DNA from: UBA877 sp035506155
Lineage (GTDB): Bacteria > Chloroflexota > Anaerolineae > Anaerolineales > Villigracilaceae
Length of the DNA stretch: 17,181 bases
Reading direction: 5' to 3'
NCBI GenBank assembly: GCA_035506155.1
Contig: DATJPX010000158.1
Location: forward strand, 1-17,181
Of the stretch, positions 12,547-17,181 are shown one piece after another. A program made the translations under genes and the position numbers. Positions within the stretch are counted from its first letter, which is position 1; each line of letters begins with the position of its first letter. The notes under the pieces were generated by a model that saw only the letters and a program-made list of their open reading frames with translations, was not told where the DNA came from and made no database searches.

Positions 12547-13635
12547 TTGGACACTTTCGCCTTCATCATCCATCCGATTGACCCCAAACGGGACGTCAGC
12601 CGGAAATATCCATTTTTAGGCCGCATTCTCAACGAGCGGCAGATCGACTTTTTTTCCACCTTTTTCCCGCCCGTCTATATCTCGGAGATCGAGGGGATCA
12701 CCTCGCAGGCGACCGGGAAGGAGGTGAAAGGCTGGTTCATTGCCTGTCCGTACACACCTCGACGCATGATGGAGTTGCCAGAACGGACAGTTTATCGTAA
12801 GATTATTGAGACAGGACACGCCGCCGAGCGTCTCGGCGCGCAGATTCTGGGCTTGGGCGCATTCACTTCGGTGGTGGGGGATGCGGGCGTTACGATTGCC
12901 AGGGCACTCGAACTTCCGGTCACGACCGGGGACTCGTACACCGTCGCCATTGCCGTCCAGGCCATCCGGGAAGCTGCCCGGGTCATGGATATCTCTCTTC
13001 GGGACGCCACCGCCGCAGTCGTCGGCGCGACCGGCTCGATTGGGCGGGTTTGTGCGGAATTACTGGCTGAGGATGTGGCCGAGTTGATCCTGGTCGGCCG
13101 TCGGGAGGATGCGCTTGAAGAGTTAAGGAGCAGCCTGCAGGGCAAGGCGCGCGCCGTCCTCCGCACCAGTACTCGCATGGATGATATCGCCGAGGCGCAG
13201 TTGATCCTCACTGTCACCAGCGCGGTCCACGAGGTCATCCACCCCGGGCATCTTCGACCGGGCAGCGTAGTTTGCGATGTGGCCCGCCCCCGCGATGTAT
13301 CTGCAATGGTGGCGGCGGTTAGAAATGATATATTAGTGATTGACGGTGGCATGGTGGACGTGCCGGGACCCGTTGATTTCCATTTTAACTTCGGTTTTCC
13401 TCCCGGCAAGGCCTATGCCTGCATGGCAGAGACCATCACCCTTGCGCTGGAAGGTCGCTTCGAGGACTATACGCTTGGAAAGGATCTCTCCCGCCAGCGA
13501 GTGGACGAGATCGCTAGCCTGGCCGCGAAACACGGGTTCCGGTTGAGCGGCTTCCGCTCCTTCGAGCGGGAGGTGACCGAGGAACAAATCGAGACAGTTC
13601 GCAGGCGCGCCCGCGAGTCGCGCCGGAGTAGATGA
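12547..13635 (+). CDS. Rossmann dehydrogenase resembling acyl-ACP reductase
   Basis: A 362-aa protein if translation starts at TTG 12547. The NAD(P)-binding motif is VVGATGSIG at about 158-166, after a catalytic-type N-terminal domain. Resemblance to cyanobacterial long-chain acyl-ACP reductase (AAR) runs along the whole length: GLGAFTSVVG, LPVTTGDSYTVA, DISLRDATAAVVGATG, an IDGGMVDVPG segment, YACMAET and the final AAKHGFR. Cys292 in YACMAET aligns with the cysteine that forms the acyl-thioester in AAR (Cys294 in Synechococcus elongatus, from memory). It may therefore reduce an acyl thioester to an aldehyde; an amino-acid or shikimate-dehydrogenase-like role is the alternative. TTG 12547 (giving MDTFAFIIHPID) is preferred, 4 nt after the previous stop. 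ATG 12481 would overlap the upstream gene by 62 nt and add an Arg/Ala-rich unconserved stretch. Confidence 0.8.
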   Translation: MDTFAFIIHPIDPKRDVSRKYPFLGRILNERQIDFFSTFFPPVYISEIEGITSQATGKEVKGWFIACPYTPRRMMELPERTVYRKIIETGHAAERLGAQILGLGAFTSVVGDAGVTIARALELPVTTGDSYTVAIAVQAIREAARVMDISLRDATAAVVGATGSIGRVCAELLAEDVAELILVGRREDALEELRSSLQGKARAVLRTSTRMDDIAEAQLILTVTSAVHEVIHPGHLRPGSVVCDVARPRDVSAMVAAVRNDILVIDGGMVDVPGPVDFHFNFGFPPGKAYACMAETITLALEGRFEDYTLGKDLSRQRVDEIASLAAKHGFRLSGFRSFEREVTEEQIETVRRRARESRRSR

Positions 13636-13644
13636 GGAGGCCGT

Positions 13645-14553
13645 ATGGGAAAATCACGCCTTTTGGTTGTCGAAGACGATAACGACATCTCTTTCATGCT
13701 GAAGATCTATTTCACCGGGCTGGGCTACGACGTGGATGTGGCGCCGCGCGGCTCGGAGGCATTGGAAAAGACTCGCACCGTACTCCCTCACCTGATCGTG
13801 TTGGACATCATGCTCCCGGACATCGACGGGTACGAAGTCTGCCGCAACCTGCGTCAGAGCACGCGCACCAGCCATATCCCGGTCATTTTCCTGACCCAGA
13901 AGGATGAGCGCAGCGACAAGCTCCAGGGCCTCGAGCTCGGGGCTGACGACTACATCACCAAACCCTTCGATATCGAGGAGCTCAAGCTGCGCGTCCAGGG
14001 TGCCATCCGGCGCTCCGAACGCGAAGCCCTGACCGACCCACGCTCCGGCCTCCCGGCGGGTCGATTGATCGAAGAGCAACTGCGTCTGACCATCCGGAAA
14101 ACCGGTTGGGCGTACATGGACGTCCGGATCAATTATTTCGATCAATTCAAGGATGTCTATGGCTTCGTTGCCGCAGACGATGTGCTGCGGTTTGCCGCCA
14201 TGCTGATGAGCGAAGTGGTTGACGAGATGGGCTTGGCCAGCGATTTCATCGGGCATGCCGGCGGTGACAACTTCGTCGTCATTACAGGTGAGGAGACCGC
14301 CGAGAAAATCCGGGCCCGCCTCAAGAGCCGCTTTGCCGAAGAGGTCCAGACGCACTACAACTTCATGGACCGGCAACAGGGCTTTATCATGGCGGCGAAC
14401 GCCGAAGGTCAGGTCGAAAAGACTCCGTTGATGACCTTCTCGATAGGAATCGTAACTCCCAAGCAGCAGGCTTTTGCAGACATCCGTGAGATCACCGAAC
14501 TGGCTGCAGACGTCCGCCGGCAGGATACTCCGGGAGCGATGCCCAAGATTTAG
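13645..14553 (+). CDS. response regulator with degenerate GGDEF output domain
   Basis: A 302-aa protein. Receiver domain (about 4-122): acidic pair Asp11/Asp12, phospho-acceptor Asp54 (VLDIMLPD), Thr84 and Lys106 (YITKPF), all intact. A GGDEF-type domain follows (about 128-295), starting at LTDPRSGLPAGRLIEEQL. Its signature is GGDNF (206-210) instead of GG(D/E)EF, and the metal-binding DxD before the FK segment is replaced by R161-I-N163, with Lys169 for the substrate Asn. It is therefore probably inactive as a diguanylate cyclase and may bind GTP or c-di-GMP, or act through protein contacts. A strong GAGGAGG lies before the ATG at 13645, 9 nt after the previous stop. The next gene is its likely sensor partner. 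Confidence 0.88.
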   Translation: MGKSRLLVVEDDNDISFMLKIYFTGLGYDVDVAPRGSEALEKTRTVLPHLIVLDIMLPDIDGYEVCRNLRQSTRTSHIPVIFLTQKDERSDKLQGLELGADDYITKPFDIEELKLRVQGAIRRSEREALTDPRSGLPAGRLIEEQLRLTIRKTGWAYMDVRINYFDQFKDVYGFVAADDVLRFAAMLMSEVVDEMGLASDFIGHAGGDNFVVITGEETAEKIRARLKSRFAEEVQTHYNFMDRQQGFIMAANAEGQVEKTPLMTFSIGIVTPKQQAFADIREITELAADVRRQDTPGAMPKI

Positions 14554-14565
14554 TCTGACTTTGCT

Positions 14566-17181
14566 ATGCTGCCAAATGACCCGACCTCCCTGGCAGTTCT
14601 CTTTCTCCTGATCGGGATAATCATTCTCCTCCTGGTCTGGGTTTTACCGCGCCTGTTCCATCGGACCAGCATAGGAAGTGCATCCAAAGTACCATCCCAA
14701 ACTCCGATCGATATTTCCAATCATCCAAACCGTGCCGTCCTGGTCGTTCATTCCGGAGGGCGTGTGGATTACGTCAATCCAACCGCCCGCGAATGGTTGG
14801 AGCTGCGCGAGGAGGAAATGCCCAACCTGGAAGCCATGGCGCGCCGCATCCGCCCGAGCGACGAGTTCCTCAAGCTGTGCGCGAGCGAAGGGGAGGCGCG
14901 CTTCTCGGTCAACGGACGACCCATGGAGGCAATCTCTTACCGGCTTCCAGGCTCTTCGACCTCCTTGCTGGTTTCGCTGGAACTGCCTGCGCAGGCCTCC
15001 ACGGAGGCCGGCGAGGTGAGAGAAAGTGCCGGGCCGGCCCTCAAGGTCCTGGCTGGTCTCAGTCAAATCCTGGCGGCCGGGATGGGTGTTCCGGGGACCG
15101 TCCAGGCGATCCTCGAAAACATCCAACGGATCGTACCCACGGACCTGCTGGAAATGAAGCTGTGGGAGCCTGCTGGCCGGACCTTCACCTCCTACCGGAT
15201 CGGTACCGGGCCGGAAGTGGAGCAGCGGCTCGACATGGGTCCTGCCCAACCGCCGTCAGGATATTCTGCCACGCTGGTCGAGACGGGTAAGCCCCTCTTG
15301 ATTTCCGACACCCAAAAAGATGGCGGGTCGGCGTCTGAAAATAACGAATTCATTTCGATGCGATCGTACCTGGGCTTGCCTTTACTGGCTGGGGAAAGCC
15401 TGATCGGCACCCTGGAAATGGGCATGGCCAGCGCGGGTGCCTTCAAAGAGGGCGATCTCGAAATATTGCAGCTGGCCACCAGCCAGGCTGCCGCAGCGAT
15501 CCGGAACGCATCCATGCTGGAGGCCGAGAAGCGTCGGTCATCCGAGCTGAGCGGTCTGGCGGAGCTGGCCCAGGCGGTCCGGTCCACTCATGATGCCCAC
15601 GAGCTCTTCACCCGGCTGGTGCAGAGTGTTACCCCGTTGTTCGATGCGGACATTCTCGGCTTCCTCGTTTACAACGAGAACCGCCGGGCGTTGGAAGCGC
15701 AGGTCCCCTTCACCGGCATGCCGGCACAGGTGGTGGAGCTCTATCACGTTCCGCTCCCCTCAGGCAGCCAGGTCGAGGAACGCTTCCTCAAGCAGGAGAT
15801 CCTGACCACCCGGAATGCCATGGACGATCCGCTCTGGACTGATATTGGCTTCCAGGATTATGCCCGGGCAGCCTCCTGGCGGGATACCGCGTTGATCCCG
15901 CTTGTCTCCTCCGGCCATCCACTCGGATATTTGCAAATCTCCAATCACCGCCGCCCCGAGGCTGCTTTCTCGAAGGAAGAGATGCGCCTCCTCAATATCG
16001 TGGTCAACCAGGCGGCGCCGATCATCGAGAACCTCACCCTGGTCCAGCAGGCGCGGCAGCGTGCCCTGCGCTCGGAATCTTTGCGGAAAATCTCCAGCCT
16101 GGTCACCTCCTCAGCGACAGCTGACGAAGTTCTGCGTTATTCAACCCAGGAGCTGGTCCACCTGCTCCAGGCTGAAATGGCTGGCATCTTTCTGCTGGAT
16201 GAGACCCGCGGTGTTCTGCGCATGCATGCCGACTCCGTCTTCGGCCTTACCCCTGAGACCGCCGAGCCGATTGCCCATCTCTTCGTCGATGAAACCCAGT
16301 TCCACTTTACCGTGACCGGCAGCCAGAAGCCCATCCTTTCGGGGCACCTCTCGGAAGATCCGAACGTTCTTGCCCTTTACAAGACGATCTTCAAAGGCTT
16401 GGGGATGGAATCGGCGATCGTCGTCCCGCTCGTCGTGCGGGAACATGGCCTGGGTGAGCTGATCATTGCCGGAAAAAAGCGGGACTTTTTCAGTAATTTC
16501 GACCTGCAGGCCGTTTCCACTGCTGCAAGCCAATTGGCAACTGTCATCGAGGGGGCCTCTTTCAACCGCCAGACCGATGAAAGCATGCGCCAGCGCGCCG
16601 ACCGGTTGACCGAGATCATGCGCGTCAGCCGGGAATTGAATACGACCCCCGATTGGAAATATCTCGTCCAGGTCGTTTACGATGAAAGCCTGCGGGCTGT
16701 CCATGCTGATTGCAGTTCGGTGATTTTCTTCGAAGACTACCATTCCGGGAAGGAACCGACAGTTACCGAGAGCCTCGGCGATGACCGGCCTTCCGAGATG
16801 TTGCAGGTCGAACGGGATGCCTTGAAACAAGGCGATGCGATCCTGGTGGCCGATTATGCAGACTCGAAATACCAGCCCCCGCACGACGGCATTCGTTCGG
16901 GCCTGATCGTGCCGATCGGTTACCAGGACCGTTTGGTCGGCTTGATCCACCTTCACTCGATGACCCCCGCGTTCTTTGACCAGACAGCTCTCGACGTGAT
17001 CCAAACGCTGGCAACCCAGTCGGCCATCGCCCTGGAAAATGCCAAGCGTTTTCAGGTTCAGATCGCCCAGAATGAATCGCTGAACCGGCGTGTGGATATG
17101 TTCTCGAATCTCTTTACGATGACGTCCAACCTGTCAGCCGATAGGCCGCTGGAACAATCCTTGGACGCCATGGCAGCCGGC
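14566..17181 (+). CDS. membrane-anchored PAS/multi-GAF sensor protein (partial, probable histidine kinase)
   Basis: Open from ATG 14566 to the window edge: 872 codons with no stop. One N-terminal membrane segment (about 9-27, LAVLFLLIGIIILLLVWVL) is followed by a basic cytoplasmic start. A PAS-like domain spans about 56-135 (VLVVHSGGRVDYVNPTAREW). Four GAF domains follow at about 174-316, 345-494, 519-664 and 696-829, each ending in the typical helix (AAAAIRNA, APIIENL, LATVIEGA, SAIALENA). A further helix and perhaps a fifth GAF start at the edge. GAF domains bind small ligands or chromophores; no bilin-type cysteine is obvious. The kinase or other output domain would lie beyond 17181, so the histidine-kinase call rests on the response-regulator gene 12 nt upstream. 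No clear Shine-Dalgarno precedes the ATG. This is the largest plus-strand gene in the window. Confidence 0.85.
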   Translation, partial: MLPNDPTSLAVLFLLIGIIILLLVWVLPRLFHRTSIGSASKVPSQTPIDISNHPNRAVLVVHSGGRVDYVNPTAREWLELREEEMPNLEAMARRIRPSDEFLKLCASEGEARFSVNGRPMEAISYRLPGSSTSLLVSLELPAQASTEAGEVRESAGPALKVLAGLSQILAAGMGVPGTVQAILENIQRIVPTDLLEMKLWEPAGRTFTSYRIGTGPEVEQRLDMGPAQPPSGYSATLVETGKPLLISDTQKDGGSASENNEFISMRSYLGLPLLAGESLIGTLEMGMASAGAFKEGDLEILQLATSQAAAAIRNASMLEAEKRRSSELSGLAELAQAVRSTHDAHELFTRLVQSVTPLFDADILGFLVYNENRRALEAQVPFTGMPAQVVELYHVPLPSGSQVEERFLKQEILTTRNAMDDPLWTDIGFQDYARAASWRDTALIPLVSSGHPLGYLQISNHRRPEAAFSKEEMRLLNIVVNQAAPIIENLTLVQQARQRALRSESLRKISSLVTSSATADEVLRYSTQELVHLLQAEMAGIFLLDETRGVLRMHADSVFGLTPETAEPIAHLFVDETQFHFTVTGSQKPILSGHLSEDPNVLALYKTIFKGLGMESAIVVPLVVREHGLGELIIAGKKRDFFSNFDLQAVSTAASQLATVIEGASFNRQTDESMRQRADRLTEIMRVSRELNTTPDWKYLVQVVYDESLRAVHADCSSVIFFEDYHSGKEPTVTESLGDDRPSEMLQVERDALKQGDAILVADYADSKYQPPHDGIRSGLIVPIGYQDRLVGLIHLHSMTPAFFDQTALDVIQTLATQSAIALENAKRFQVQIAQNESLNRRVDMFSNLFTMTSNLSADRPLEQSLDAMAAG

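Noticed and set aside
11934..12659. A 241-codon minus-strand frame opposite the beta-helix and reductase genes
   Set aside because: It runs across two real plus-strand genes, lacks a ribosome site and has no family features.
16141..17004. A 287-codon minus-strand frame opposite the GAF protein
   Set aside because: The plus-strand frame is continuous and shows repeated GAF domains; the antisense product has no recognisable pattern.
1..17181. CRISPR array, tRNA or rRNA genes
   Set aside because: No regularly spaced repeats were seen, and no cloverleaf with the T-arm consensus or rRNA-like segment was recognised on either strand by eye.

Overview
The window looks like a chromosomal segment of an anaerobic bacterium, most likely a Chloroflexota of the class Anaerolineae. 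This is inferred from gene content and protein style: a single-chain pyruvate:ferredoxin oxidoreductase, a Thr/Pro-rich LysM lipoprotein, a DUF4388 protein beside a small Ras-like GTPase, and a multi-GAF sensor. No marker gene settles the taxonomy. UGA is used as an ordinary stop in at least five genes here (for example at 10635-10637, 11258-11260 and 13633-13635), so the standard bacterial code applies.

Layout. Positions 1-171 hold the 3' end of an ORF, possibly a transposase tail, with inverted repeats. From 203 to 8208 everything is on the minus strand. In transcription order this block is: a SelW/Rdx-like selenoprotein with an in-frame UGA (8208-7972), trpS (7913-6927), dtd (6885-6448), a LysM lipoprotein with its own strong promoter (6350-5628), a Nudix ADP-sugar pyrophosphatase (5558-5031), nifJ/PFOR (4844-1287) and a dihydroorotate-dehydrogenase-like flavoprotein (1207-203). 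Terminator hairpins lie behind the LysM gene and behind nifJ.

A 224-bp divergent intergenic region (8209-8432) carries a near-consensus sigma70 promoter for the plus strand. From it runs a tightly packed eight-gene unit (gaps of -4 to 24 nt): DUF4388 protein, small GTPase, alpha/beta hydrolase, V4R-domain protein, left-handed beta-helix protein, a Rossmann protein resembling cyanobacterial acyl-ACP reductase, a response regulator with a degenerate GGDEF domain, and a membrane-anchored PAS/multi-GAF sensor that runs off the right edge (14566 to beyond 17181).

How the genes may work together. The minus-strand block is central anaerobic metabolism (PFOR and its companion flavoprotein), tRNA charging and proofreading (trpS, dtd) and a thiol/selenol redox protein. 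The plus-strand unit is the best candidate for an undescribed system. It joins a GTPase switch and a two-component-type sensor/regulator pair to enzymes or ligand binders that look lipid- or aldehyde-related (hydrolase, V4R, acyl-ACP-reductase-like). Co-transcription is well supported by spacing and the promoter; the lipid connection is inference.

The clearest single discovery is the selenoprotein. A UGA codon sits in the second position of a CxxU redox motif, followed at the right distance by a hairpin that fits the bacterial SECIS pattern. A conventional stop-to-stop gene call would truncate it or miss it.
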